This document shows, one piece after another, positions 14,942 through 23,245 of a stretch of DNA of 37,110 nt (position 1 is the stretch's first letter; every line of letters starts with the position of its first letter). This stretch comes from CAYVUM01 sp964619055 (GTDB lineage Bacteria > Pseudomonadota > Alphaproteobacteria > Rhodospirillales > Defluviicoccaceae), in contig CAZUDB010000035.1 of the NCBI GenBank assembly GCA_964619055.1, positions 1-37,110 of the forward strand. The letters run 5' to 3'. The notes beneath the pieces are model-generated. The model was given only the letters and a program-made list of their open reading frames with translations, was not told the DNA's origin and searched no databases. The position numbers were made by a program, and so were the translations under genes.

Positions 14942-16210
14942 ATGTCACACACGCGTTCGTCCTGGTTTCAACGCTTCAGCCCTTCGCGCCGCGCCGTGCT
15001 GGCCGGGGCTGCGGCCGTCGCGGCTTGGTCGCTAGCGCCGGCCGGCCTCCTCGCCGCCGATTTCCCCACGGCAGAGGTCAACACGACCGGCCTCGCCGTT
15101 ACCGATGACACGGTTACCGTCGGCATCCTGCATTCGAAAACGGGAACGATGGCCATCAGCGAGACCGGCTCGATCCAGGCCGAAAAGCTCGCGATCAAGC
15201 AAATCAACGACATGGGCGGCGTGCTCGGCCGCAAAATCGAATACATCGAGGAGGACGGCGCCAGCGACTGGCCGACCTTCGCCGAGAAAGCCCGCAAACT
15301 GCTCGTCAACGACAAGGTTGCGGCCGTATTCGGATGCTGGACCTCGGCCTCACGCAAAGCCGTTCTGCCTGTCTTCGAAAAAGAAAACGGGATGCTCTAT
15401 TACCCTACGTTCTATGAGGGCCTCGAGCAGTCACCCAATGTGATCTACACAGGTCAGGAAGCCACGCAGCAGATCCTAGCCGGTATCGACTGGGTGGTGG
15501 ACGAAAAAGACGCCAAGACGTTTTATCTCCTTGGCTCCGATTATATTTGGCCGCGCACGTCGAACAAGATTGCACGCAAGCATATCGAAAAGCTTGGTCT
15601 TAAGGTTGTCGGTGAAGAGTATTTCCCGCTGGGCCATACCCAGTTCAACTCGGCCATTAACAAGATCAAGTTGCGCAAGCCGGACGTGATCTACGCCATC
15701 ATCGTCGGTGGCAGCAACGTGGCCTTTTACAAGCAGTTGAAGGCTGCCGGTATCGACTTGACATCGGACCAGTGGAATCTGCTGACGATCTCCGTCACGG
15801 AGGACGAAATCCGCGGCATTGGAGGTGAGAACATCGAAGGCGCCTACGCCGCGATGAAGTACTTCCAAAGCCTTCCCAACCCCAACAACCAGTCGTTCGT
15901 CGCGGCCTTCAAAGAAATGTGGGGCGACGACATCGTCATTGGCGACGTCACCCAGGCCGCCTATCTCGGTCCCTGGCTCTGGAAAGCAGCCGTCGAGAAA
16001 GCTGGCAGCTTCGACGTCGACAAGGTCCGCGAGGCTTCTCCAGGCATCGAGCTGGACACGGCACCCGAGGGCTATGTCCGCATCCACGAAAACCATCACC
16101 TGTGGAGCAAGACGCGGATCGGGCGGGCACTCCCAGACGGCCAGTACGAGGTCATCTACGAGACTGCCGACTTGATGGAGCCGGATCCGTTCCCGGAAGG
16201 CTATCAATAA
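14942..16210 (+). CDS. urtA: Urea/short-chain-amide ABC transporter substrate-binding protein
   Basis: Periplasmic binding protein of the UrtA/FmdD/AmiC group, 422 residues from ATG 14942, which has a strong AAGGAGAGA ribosome-binding site. The N-terminus carries a twin-arginine signal (SRRAVLAG followed by a hydrophobic stretch) with probable cleavage near GLLAAD. The mature part starts VTVGILHSKTGTMAISETG and includes INDMGGVLGRKIEYI, AAVFGCWTSASRKAVLPVF, ENGMLYYPTFYEGLE and FYLLGSDYIWPRTSNKIA, all typical of UrtA-type proteins. It is the first gene of the urtABCDE–fmdAB operon and is separated from urtB by a hairpin, as is common for highly expressed binding proteins. Urea and formamide-like amides are both plausible ligands; fmdA downstream favours amides. 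Confidence 0.93.
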   Translation: MSHTRSSWFQRFSPSRRAVLAGAAAVAAWSLAPAGLLAADFPTAEVNTTGLAVTDDTVTVGILHSKTGTMAISETGSIQAEKLAIKQINDMGGVLGRKIEYIEEDGASDWPTFAEKARKLLVNDKVAAVFGCWTSASRKAVLPVFEKENGMLYYPTFYEGLEQSPNVIYTGQEATQQILAGIDWVVDEKDAKTFYLLGSDYIWPRTSNKIARKHIEKLGLKVVGEEYFPLGHTQFNSAINKIKLRKPDVIYAIIVGGSNVAFYKQLKAAGIDLTSDQWNLLTISVTEDEIRGIGGENIEGAYAAMKYFQSLPNPNNQSFVAAFKEMWGDDIVIGDVTQAAYLGPWLWKAAVEKAGSFDVDKVREASPGIELDTAPEGYVRIHENHHLWSKTRIGRALPDGQYEVIYETADLMEPDPFPEGYQ

Positions 16211-16226
16211 AATTCGGTATCATACA

Positions 16227-16254
16227 CACCCCGGCTGACAAAAAAGCCGGGGTG
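16227..16254 (+). terminator. Perfect 10-bp hairpin between urtA and urtB
   Basis: CACCCCGGCT (16227–16236), loop GACAAAAA, AGCCGGGGTG (16245–16254). It is not followed by a T run, so it more likely stabilises the urtA message or attenuates read-through than fully terminates. This would yield more binding protein than membrane parts. Confidence 0.65.
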
Positions 16255-16305
16255 ATATCGAAAACTCTCAGCATAACATATCTCTCAATGTAGGGAATAT
16301 CAAAA

Positions 16306-17232
16306 ATGTTCGACGGTTACACCGCATCAGAATTAGGCGCCATCTTCGCTATGCAAGGTTTCGCCGGCCTGAGCTTGTTTTCCGTCTTTCTTTTAATGGC
16401 CCTTGGTCTCGCGATTATATTTGGTCAGATGGGCGTGATCAACATGGCGCACGGAGAGTTCATGATTCTAGGCGCTTATATGACATACCTCTGCTCGAGT
16501 ATTATCGAAACATATGTTCCAGGCCTATTTGGTGCCTATTTTTTCATCGCGATGTTGGTTGCCTTTCTTACAGCGGGTGCGCTTGGTGCCGTCGTCGAGT
16601 GGGCATTGATATCCCGATTATACAAACGCCCTCTCGACACCCTGCTTGCAACCTGGGGCCTAAGCCTGGTCCTGCAGCAGGCCTATCGCTCGATCTTCGG
16701 CGCCCGCGAAGTTGGTGTCTCCTTGCCCGACTGGATGCTGGGCTCCTACCCGCTCACGGACCTGATCGAGGTGCCCATCAACGGCATCTTCGTGATGGTG
16801 CTGACACTCCTGATTACCTTCGCAGTGTTCTTGTTGATGTTTCGCTCCCCCTGGGGACTGCGTGTACGGGCAATCACCCAGAACCGGGTGATGAGCGGGG
16901 CCGTCGGCATTAACACCGCCCGCGTCGACCGGCTGACCTTCGCGCTCGGCTGCGGGATCGCGGGTGTCGCCGGCAGCGCGTTCACAATGATCGGCTCCAC
17001 AGGACCCACAGCCGGCCAGCTCTACATCGTGGACACGTTCCTCGTTGTCGTGTTCGGCGGGGCGCAGAGCCTGTTCGGCACTATCGCGTCGGCCTTCACG
17101 ATCTCCCAGGCCCAGTCGACCCTCGAGTTCTTCATGAGCGGCTCGATGGCCAAGGTTTTCACGCTGCTGACTGTCATCGGCATCCTGCTGCTGCGCCCGC
17201 AGGGCCTGTTCGTCATCTCCGTAAGGAAGTGA
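16306..17232 (+). CDS. urtB: Urea/amide ABC transporter permease UrtB
   Basis: Inner-membrane LivH-type permease, 308 residues with about eight hydrophobic segments. The conserved MGVINMAHGEFMILGAYMTY segment near residue 45 and FLVVVFGGAQSLFGTIASAF toward the end are typical of UrtB/LivH. The C-terminus LLLRPQGLFVISVRK matches UrtB. ATG 16306 follows a weak ribosome-binding site (AGGGAAT). Codons in the first 300 bp are noticeably more A/T-rich than in the rest of the operon. It pairs with urtC (3-bp gap) to form the membrane channel. Confidence 0.92.
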   Translation: MFDGYTASELGAIFAMQGFAGLSLFSVFLLMALGLAIIFGQMGVINMAHGEFMILGAYMTYLCSSIIETYVPGLFGAYFFIAMLVAFLTAGALGAVVEWALISRLYKRPLDTLLATWGLSLVLQQAYRSIFGAREVGVSLPDWMLGSYPLTDLIEVPINGIFVMVLTLLITFAVFLLMFRSPWGLRVRAITQNRVMSGAVGINTARVDRLTFALGCGIAGVAGSAFTMIGSTGPTAGQLYIVDTFLVVVFGGAQSLFGTIASAFTISQAQSTLEFFMSGSMAKVFTLLTVIGILLLRPQGLFVISVRK

Positions 17233-17235
17233 TCC

Positions 17236-18408
17236 ATGACCCAGACGTCGCCCACGGCCGTCACCGGCAAAGCCGCCCTGTTTAATAAGTATTCCGAGGT
17301 GTTGAGCCTCATAATCCTAGCCACGATTATTCTTATTGTCTTGCCTGCGATCCTTGATCCGTTCCGGCTCAACAACGTCGGTAAGTATCTTACCTATGCC
17401 TTCGTGGCCGTTGGTTTGGTTCTATGCTGGGGCTACAGCGGTATTCTCAGTCTCGGCCAAGGCATCTTCTTCGGCCTCGGTGGGTACTGCATGGCTATGT
17501 TCCTGAAGCTGGAGGCGTCGGATCCGGAAAGCACGTCGATTCAGTCCACGCCCGGGATTCCGGACTTCATGGACTGGAACCAGATCACCGAGCTGCCGTG
17601 GTTCTGGGAGCCGTTTTACAGCTTTCCTTTCACTTTAGTGGCGATCCTGGTCGTCCCAACGCTGTTCGCCTACGTGCTCGGCCTTGCTATGTTTAAACGC
17701 CGGGTCGGTGGCGTCTACTTCGCCATCATCACCCAGTCCTTGGTGGCCGTGCTGTCAATCCTGATCATCGGCCAGCAAGGCCTGACCGGGGGCATCAACG
17801 GCATTACCGATTTGCGGACGCTGCTCGGCTGGGACATCCGGTCCGATGACTCCAAGCTGCTGTTGTACTTCGTCAATGGCGGATTGCTGATCGCCTGCAT
17901 CCTGATCGGTCGGGCCATTCTGAAGAGCAAGCTGGGCCGCATTCTTGTTGCGCTGCGCAACAAGGAGGACCGGCTCCGCTTCTCCGGCTACGACGTTGCT
18001 AACTTCAAAATCTTCGTCTTCTGCGTGGCGGCATGCTTCTCCGCCATCGGCGGCGCGATGTTCACGCTGCAGGTCGGCTTCATGTCGCCGACCCTGATCG
18101 GCATCGTGCCGTCCATCGAGATGGTGATTTTTTGTGCAGTTGGTGGTCGCCTGTCGCTGATTGGGGCAGCCTATGGCGCTCTGCTCGTCAACTACGGCAA
18201 GACCGTCTTTTCGGAAAGCTTCCCGGAGCTGTGGCTGTTCGCCATGGGCGGCCTGTTCATCGCCGTCGTGCTGGCCTTCCCCAATGGCCTTGCCGGCCTC
18301 TACGCCAGCCATGTCCGCCCGCGCATCATCGCCCTGCTCAATCGCAAGGAACCGGACAACACTGGGTACGGTGCCACCGGGGGCGGCCAGCGCGTTCCGG
18401 CTGAATGA
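17236..18408 (+). CDS. urtC: Urea/amide ABC transporter permease UrtC
   Basis: LivM-type permease of 390 residues, with multiple membrane segments. Landmarks are GLVLCWGYSGILSLGQGIFFGLGGYCMAM, the EAA-like region LVALRNKEDRLRFSGYDVANFKIFVF, and GRLSLIGAAYGALLVNYGKT. The insert between TM segments (about residues 95–130, including IPDFMDWNQITELPWFWEPF) is characteristic of UrtC rather than amino-acid LivM. It starts 3 bp after urtB and ends 16 bp before urtD, so the operon is continuous. Confidence 0.92.
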   Translation: MTQTSPTAVTGKAALFNKYSEVLSLIILATIILIVLPAILDPFRLNNVGKYLTYAFVAVGLVLCWGYSGILSLGQGIFFGLGGYCMAMFLKLEASDPESTSIQSTPGIPDFMDWNQITELPWFWEPFYSFPFTLVAILVVPTLFAYVLGLAMFKRRVGGVYFAIITQSLVAVLSILIIGQQGLTGGINGITDLRTLLGWDIRSDDSKLLLYFVNGGLLIACILIGRAILKSKLGRILVALRNKEDRLRFSGYDVANFKIFVFCVAACFSAIGGAMFTLQVGFMSPTLIGIVPSIEMVIFCAVGGRLSLIGAAYGALLVNYGKTVFSESFPELWLFAMGGLFIAVVLAFPNGLAGLYASHVRPRIIALLNRKEPDNTGYGATGGGQRVPAE

Positions 18409-18424
18409 GGACGGAGATCAAGCA

Positions 18425-19168
18425 ATGACCATCAACGATTTCATGCTGTCCGTCGAGGGTCTCTCCGTCTCCTTCGATGGCTTTAAGGCCGTGGACGACC
18501 TGACATTTTACGTCGATGCGGAGGAACTCCGGGTCATCATTGGTCCCAATGGCGCCGGCAAGACCACAGTGCTGGATCTGATCTGCGGTCGAACCCGGGC
18601 CACGGCCGGCTCCGTCAAGTTCAAAGGCCGGGAACTGACGACCATGTCTGAGCACGCCATCGTTCACGCCGGCGTTGGTCGAAAGTTCCAGACGCCGTCG
18701 ATCTTCGAAGATCTGACCGTTTTCGAGAACCTGGAGGTGTCGTTTCCGCGTGGTCATGGCGTTTTCGGCGCTCTGTTCTTCCACCGTGGCCCGGACGTTA
18801 TCGAGCGGATTCAGCAAGTGGCCGAAGAGGTCTTCCTGGCCGATCACCTGGCAATGCGTGCCGATGAGTTGAGCCATGGGCAAAAGCAGTGGCTGGAGAT
18901 CGGCATGCTGCTGATCCAGGACCCGGAGCTGATCATGCTGGATGAGCCGGTGGCCGGGATGAGCGTGCGCGAGCGCGAGCAGACCGCCGAGCTGCTGGAA
19001 CGCATCATCAAGGGCCGGTCCGTGATCGTGATCGAGCACGACATGAAGTTCGTCGAGGCCATCGCCCACCGGGTCACAGTGTTGCACCAGGGCCGCATTC
19101 TCTGCGAGGGGCGCATGGAGAAGGTCCAGGCGGACCCACGGGTCATTGAAGTCTATCTCGGCCACTGA
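18425..19168 (+). CDS. urtD: Urea/amide ABC transporter ATP-binding protein UrtD
   Basis: Cytoplasmic ATPase of the LivG/UrtD type, 247 residues from ATG 18425; the frame is open further upstream, but that part overlaps urtC and is not UrtD-like. Walker A IIGPNGAGKTTVLDLI, Q-loop FQTPSIFEDLTVFENL, the modified signature LSHGQKQWLEIGMLL and Walker B IMLDEPVAGMS followed by VIEHDMKFVEAIA are visible. LSHGQKQW and DEPVAGM are hallmarks of UrtD among branched-chain-type ATPases, supporting a urea/amide transporter over an amino-acid one. Confidence 0.94.
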   Translation: MTINDFMLSVEGLSVSFDGFKAVDDLTFYVDAEELRVIIGPNGAGKTTVLDLICGRTRATAGSVKFKGRELTTMSEHAIVHAGVGRKFQTPSIFEDLTVFENLEVSFPRGHGVFGALFFHRGPDVIERIQQVAEEVFLADHLAMRADELSHGQKQWLEIGMLLIQDPELIMLDEPVAGMSVREREQTAELLERIIKGRSVIVIEHDMKFVEAIAHRVTVLHQGRILCEGRMEKVQADPRVIEVYLGH

Positions 19169-19187
19169 GCAGCGAAGGGTCTCCGCC

Positions 19188-19877
19188 ATGCTTGCCGTAT
19201 CCGATCTCCACGTCGCCTATGGGGAAAGCGAGGTCATCCACGGTGTCAGCTTCGACGCCGGGTCCGCCGAGACCGTTGCGATTCTTGGCCGCAACGGCAT
19301 GGGTAAATCCACAATCATGAAAGCCATGATCGGCATCCAGCCGTCACGAGCCGGCTCCGTCGCCGTCGGCGGCAATGAGGTGAGCGGCCTGGAGAGCTAT
19401 CGACGCGTCGCCGCCGGTCTCGCCTACGTCCCGCAGGGGCGTGCCATCTTCGGCACGTTGACCGTCGAGGAGAACATCCAGACCGGCCTCGCCGCTTCGA
19501 AGCGTACGACCATCCCAGGCGAAATCTACGACCTGTTTCCCGTCCTGTTCGACATGCGTCGGCGCCGAGGTGGCAATCTGTCCGGCGGCCAGCAACAGCA
19601 GCTCGCGATCGCCCGCGCCCTTGTCGCCGAGCCGCAAGTGCTGCTGCTGGATGAGCCGACGGAGGGCATACAGCCGTCAATCATCCGCGACATCGCGAAG
19701 CTTCTCAATGAAATCAAAGCGATGAAGAAGATAGCCATCGTTGTGTCGGAGCAGGTGCTGAGTTTCGCCCTCGATGTCGCCGATCGCATTTTGGTGCTGG
19801 AGAACGGCTCGGTGGTTCACACCGACGAGCGCGCAAACGTCGATGAGACGCGTGTCGCCCGCTACCTGGCGGTCTGA
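19188..19877 (+). CDS. urtE: Urea/amide ABC transporter ATP-binding protein UrtE
   Basis: LivF/UrtE-type ATPase, 229 residues from ATG 19188 (19 bp after urtD). Walker A AILGRNGMGKSTIMKAM, Q-loop YVPQGRAIFGTLTVEEN, signature LSGGQQQQLAIARALV and Walker B LLLDEPTEGIQPSIIRDI are present. The EGIQPSII extension is specific to UrtE. It completes a five-gene UrtABCDE importer. The gap to fmdA is 149 bp and holds two GC-rich hairpins. Confidence 0.94.
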   Translation: MLAVSDLHVAYGESEVIHGVSFDAGSAETVAILGRNGMGKSTIMKAMIGIQPSRAGSVAVGGNEVSGLESYRRVAAGLAYVPQGRAIFGTLTVEENIQTGLAASKRTTIPGEIYDLFPVLFDMRRRRGGNLSGGQQQQLAIARALVAEPQVLLLDEPTEGIQPSIIRDIAKLLNEIKAMKKIAIVVSEQVLSFALDVADRILVLENGSVVHTDERANVDETRVARYLAV

Positions 19878-19898
19878 CATGACGCCCTATTTTGTCTC

Positions 19899-19981
19899 GG
19901 CCGGCTTGTCCCGGCCACCCGCATTTGGGCCACTGATTACCGCGTCAACCGTGGCCCAGCCTCCGGCAGGCAAAGCTGCCG
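19899..19981 (+). other. Two GC-rich hairpins in the urtE–fmdA gap
   Basis: GGCCGG-CTTGTC-CCGGCC (19899–19916) and CGGCAG-GCAAAG-CTGCCG (19964–19981) are perfect 6-bp stems with 6-nt loops. Neither has a T tract. They may separate transporter and enzyme messages or affect stability; a promoter for fmdAB within this gap is possible but not evident. Confidence 0.45.
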
Positions 19982-20026
19982 ATCACGTCCGTCAGGCACG
20001 TTGAAGACAAGAGGAGAGACACGCCA

Positions 20027-21256
20027 ATGACTGACACGCTCATCAAGGTCGATCTCAGCCAGTCGGCCTACGACAACGACATGATCCACAACCGCTGGCA
20101 CCCGGACATCCCGATGGTGGCGACGGTCAAGCCGGGCGCAGATTTCCTGGTCGAGATGTATGACTGGACGGGCGGCCAGATCAGGAACGACGATTCCGCG
20201 GCCGATGTACGTGATGTCGACTTGTCGCAGGTCCATTTCCTAAGCGGTCCGATCGGTGTCGAGGGTGCCGAACCCGGTGACCTGCTCGTCGTCGACATCC
20301 TCGATATCGGTGCCTTTCAGGATAGCCTTTGGGGCTTCAACGGCTTCTTCTCCAAGAAAAACGGCGGCGGTTTCCTGACCGAGCATTTTCCGGAGGCACA
20401 GAAGTCGATCTGGGACATCAGCGGCATTTACACCCACTCCCGCCATGTCCCCAACGTCAGCTTTGCCGGCTTGATTCATCCGGGCTTGATCGGCTGCCTG
20501 CCGTCCAAGGACTTGCTCGGCACCTGGAACGCAAGAGAGAAAACGCTGTTCGATACGGACCCGAACCGAGTGCCCCCGCTGGCAGCGCTCCCCTATGGCG
20601 AGACCGCCCACATGGGCCGAATGGCCGGGGACGCAGCCAAAGCTGCTGCTGCCGAAGCTGCTCGTACCGTGCCGCCCCGCGAACATGGTGGCAATTGCGA
20701 CATCAAGGACTTGTCGCGCGGCTCGCGTGTCTATTTCCCTGTTTATGTCGACGGCGCCGGCCTGTCGCTCGGTGATCTGCACTTCTCGCAGGGGGATGGT
20801 GAGATCACTTTCTGCGGCGCCATCGAGATGGCCGGTTGGGCCCATCTTAAAGTCGATTTGATCAAGGACGGCGTAGCCAAGTACGGCATCAAGAATCCAA
20901 TCTTTAAGCCGAGCCCGCTCGTTCCGAAGTACAACGACTACCTGATCTTCGAAGGGATCTCCGTGGACGAGGCCGGCACCCAGCATTACCTGGATGTGCA
21001 CATCGCCTATCGTCAGGCCTGTCTGAACGCCATCGAATACCTTAAAAAGTTCGGCTACTCCGGCGCACAGGCCTACGCCATCCTCGGCACAGCACCGGTG
21101 CAAGGGCATATCAGCGGTGTCGTTGATATTCCGAATGCCTGTGCCACCCTTTTCCTGCCGACCGAGATTTTTGACTTCGATATCAAGCCAAACGCCTCGG
21201 GGCCCACCCTTTCCGTGACCAGCGGTATTGATATCCCGCTCGCTCCGGATATCTGA
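20027..21256 (+). CDS. fmdA: Formamidase (FmdA/AmdA acetamidase-formamidase family)
   Basis: Cytoplasmic amide hydrolase of 409 residues, the normal family length, converting formamide and possibly other short amides to ammonia and the acid. The start is ATG 20027 after AGAGGAGAG. Visible family segments are HNRWHPDIPMVATVKPG, EMYDWTGGQIRNDDSA, HFLSGPIGVEGAEPGDLLVVDI, NVSFAGLIHPGLIGC, PPREHGGNCDIKDLSRGS, YVDGAGLSLGDLHFSQGDGE and SGVVDIPNACATLFLP. His and acidic residues in the HGGNCD and GDLHFSQGDGE segments are likely metal ligands by family knowledge. It is the catabolic member of the operon, and its presence is the best clue that the transporter handles amides. Confidence 0.95.
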   Translation: MTDTLIKVDLSQSAYDNDMIHNRWHPDIPMVATVKPGADFLVEMYDWTGGQIRNDDSAADVRDVDLSQVHFLSGPIGVEGAEPGDLLVVDILDIGAFQDSLWGFNGFFSKKNGGGFLTEHFPEAQKSIWDISGIYTHSRHVPNVSFAGLIHPGLIGCLPSKDLLGTWNAREKTLFDTDPNRVPPLAALPYGETAHMGRMAGDAAKAAAAEAARTVPPREHGGNCDIKDLSRGSRVYFPVYVDGAGLSLGDLHFSQGDGEITFCGAIEMAGWAHLKVDLIKDGVAKYGIKNPIFKPSPLVPKYNDYLIFEGISVDEAGTQHYLDVHIAYRQACLNAIEYLKKFGYSGAQAYAILGTAPVQGHISGVVDIPNACATLFLPTEIFDFDIKPNASGPTLSVTSGIDIPLAPDI

Positions 21257-21266
21257 GGAGGTCGCG

Positions 21267-21605
21267 ATGCCGGTTTACGAGTACGCATGCTTGAAATGTG
21301 GGCCGTTCGATGCCTTGCGACCCATGGCCGAGTACCAGGCGCCGCTGGCCTGTCCGTCCTGCGGGTTAGAGGCCGAGCGCGTTATCCTGTCGGTGCCCAA
21401 CTTTGCCTTGATGGCCGGGGCCGACCGCAACGCCCACGCCGTCAACGAGCGCAGTGCCGACTCCCCCGGCATTGCGCAAACCAGCGGGCGCGGCCATGTT
21501 CACGGGCCCAATTGCGGCTGCGGCTTGGGCGCTCGATCCAAAACCAACGGGGCGCCGGCGGCCAAGGGGTTCCCCGCCAAGCGCCCTTGGATGATTTCAC
21601 ACTAA
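21267..21605 (+). CDS. fmdB: FmdB-type zinc-ribbon protein
   Basis: Small 112-residue protein starting at ATG 21267, with a GAGGAGG ribosome-binding site overlapping the fmdA stop region. The N-terminus MPVYEYACLKCG with C8, C11 and later C29, C32 forms the FmdB-type CxxC/CxxC zinc ribbon. The C-terminal half is low-complexity with a His/Cys patch (HVHGPNCGCG) and a basic end. FmdB in Methylophilus is encoded with formamidase and was proposed as a regulator; biochemical function is not settled. It is the last gene of the operon. Confidence 0.9.
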   Translation: MPVYEYACLKCGPFDALRPMAEYQAPLACPSCGLEAERVILSVPNFALMAGADRNAHAVNERSADSPGIAQTSGRGHVHGPNCGCGLGARSKTNGAPAAKGFPAKRPWMISH

Positions 21606-21701
21606 CTGCGTGGGAACGGTGCACCGAGGGGGGCGGGTCATGGACGGCCGCAGCGTTCCGGGAGCGCTCGCGCTGGCTCACTGACGAGGATTAATAGACA
21701 C

Positions 21702-21731
21702 CAGCCCGGCGGGCGCAAGCCCACCGGGCTG
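21702..21731 (+). terminator. Hairpin ending the urt–fmd operon
   Basis: A 13-bp stem with one C·A mismatch and a GCAA tetraloop: CAGCCCGGCGGGC (21702–21714) and GCCCACCGGGCTG (21719–21731). The stem is very stable but lacks a long T run. Its position about 100 bp after fmdB makes it the likely end of the operon. Confidence 0.65.
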
Positions 21732-21854
21732 ACTCGTAGATAATCAACGCGCTAAAGCGATGCGGGCGGCCACGTCACTCCGCCGCAGATTTTTGTTTGG
21801 GCGATCGGGCCCAGCTTGACGCCGTCAGGATAGTATTTCCAACCGTCCCGAACG

Positions 21855-22659
21855 TTGATCTTGTCGTCCCTGAACGGCTCGCACGGCTTCGTCCTCAACG
21901 GGATTGATCCGAGAGACCTCAGTGGGGGCTCGCTGTCGCATGCCGGCGATGTTAATGGCGACGGCGTCGATGATTTGATCATCGACGCGTATAGTGCCGA
22001 CCCGAACGGTCTCGGCTGGGGCGAGAGCTACGTGGTGTTTGGCCAACTGGCATCGAACATCGCCGAGGCGACGGTCACCATCGACGGCGTCAACAACGCG
22101 CCAATGGCGGCCGATGACACAGCGAGCACGAACGAGGACACGCCCGTCACCATCGACGTGTTCGCCAATGACTTCGATGTGGACGGCGGCGATCTGACCG
22201 TTACGACGGCGTTTGGGGTCACGGGCGACGTGACCCATCAATGCGGATAACTTGTTGACCTATACCCCCGCTGCCGACATCGACGGCACGGACACCATCG
22301 CCTACCAGATCTCCGACGGCAACGGCGGGACGGATACGGCCTTGGTCGCCGTCACCGTCGATCCGGTCAACGATCCCCCCACGACCGCCGGGAGCGCGGG
22401 CGTGGAGGTGTTCGAGAACGCTGGCGGTCCGGTCCTGGACCTGTTCGACGCGTTTGAGGACGACCTGACGCCAGACGCGGACCTGGTGTTTGTGGCCGAG
22501 ACGGATGTACCGAGCCTGGTCACGGGCCTTGCCATCGATCCCACCCTCGGCAGGCTCACCCAAAGAACCGCCGACATCATGCCTCCAGCACTGGTCAGCG
22601 TTGCGACGTGCGGACTACCGAACCCTGAAGACCATCGAAGACTCCAACCGGCGACGTAG
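21855..22659 (+). pseudogene. Frameshifted remnant of an FG-GAP/cadherin-like repeat surface protein
   Basis: The first part encodes an FG-GAP calcium-binding repeat (HAGDVNGDGVDDLIIDAY, then ESYVVFG). It continues into a VCBS/cadherin-like junction (NNAPMAADDTASTNEDTPV, then NDFDVDGGDLTV). It stops at 22250, but the next frame continues the same domain (NADNLLTYTPAADIDGTDTI, then SDGNGGTD and VDPVNDPP) to 22659. Removing one C from CCC at 22234–22236 joins the two as VTINADNLLTY, so a 1-nt insertion explains the break. Both ends are truncated: no signal peptide or secretion signal is present. It derives from a large calcium-binding adhesin/RTX-type protein. A short open stretch on the minus strand at 21752–21850 suggests the left junction is a fusion point. 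Confidence 0.75.
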
Positions 22660-22960
22660 TTTCGCCGGTGGGGTCTGCTGACGGCTCTTGGTCAGGTTTC
22701 TGCACTGGGCGGACTTGATGCGGATAGCGCTGTCACGGGCGCAGGCACCGCCAAAGGCTTACAAGCCAGTTCGGCTTCGGCGGGTGGTCTGGCGTGACCG
22801 CCCCAAGAATCTTGTCACCGTCGCCTGACCGGTGCCGAGACAGCCACAATGGGTTGGGCGTTTCTCGTATCAAGACAACAGCTTCGCCACGGACCACGGA
22901 CGCCGCGACGGCGGTGTTTTGATCGGTAGGCATAATCAAGTGTCTCCTCATTCCCAATGT

Positions 22961-22973
22961 GGCGCGCCAAAAA
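22961..22973 (+). repeat. Second copy of the 13-nt tRNA-Arg 3'-end sequence
   Basis: GGCGCGCCAAAAA, identical to 9317–9329 and in the same orientation. Flanking bases do not match the tRNA T arm. It is a possible right-hand attachment-site scar of a roughly 13.6-kb segment. Confidence 0.3.
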
Positions 22974-23130
22974 GGGGAGGCAATACTCGCGCTAAACCAA
23001 CGCACGTCGCCGTTCGGACGTCAGGCGTGCTGGCGGCATCGCAAGCGCCTGCCACTTACCCTGTCCGCCCTCGCGGACGTCTCCGCATCTCAGAACCCTT
23101 GAGCCCGCCATCTCCACCAGACCTTGGGGC

Positions 23131-23176
23131 ATTGCACTGCAACAAACTGTGATCTGTTTCACAGTATTGATGCAAT
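23131..23176. promoter_or_regulatory. CRP-like dyad nested in a larger inverted repeat
   Basis: ACTGTGA-TCTGTT-TCACAGT (23146–23165) contains the TGTGA-N6-TCACA core of CRP-type sites exactly. It is enclosed by ATTGCA (23131–23136) and TGCAAT (23171–23176), and TTGCA-C-TGCAA (23132–23142) is itself palindromic. The nearest gene downstream is ribF, about 230 bp away, so the regulated target is unclear. Confidence 0.45.
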
Positions 23177-23245
23177 ATGCCTCAAATAGGTTACTTTTCT
23201 GCCTTTCTTGGAAAACGGTCAGTGTGGACGTCTCAACGCAGGTGT

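Noticed and set aside
22733..23005. Minus-strand open frame of 90 codons in the gap before ribF
   Set aside because: No ribosome-binding site, no family features and Trp/Arg-rich composition typical of chance frames.
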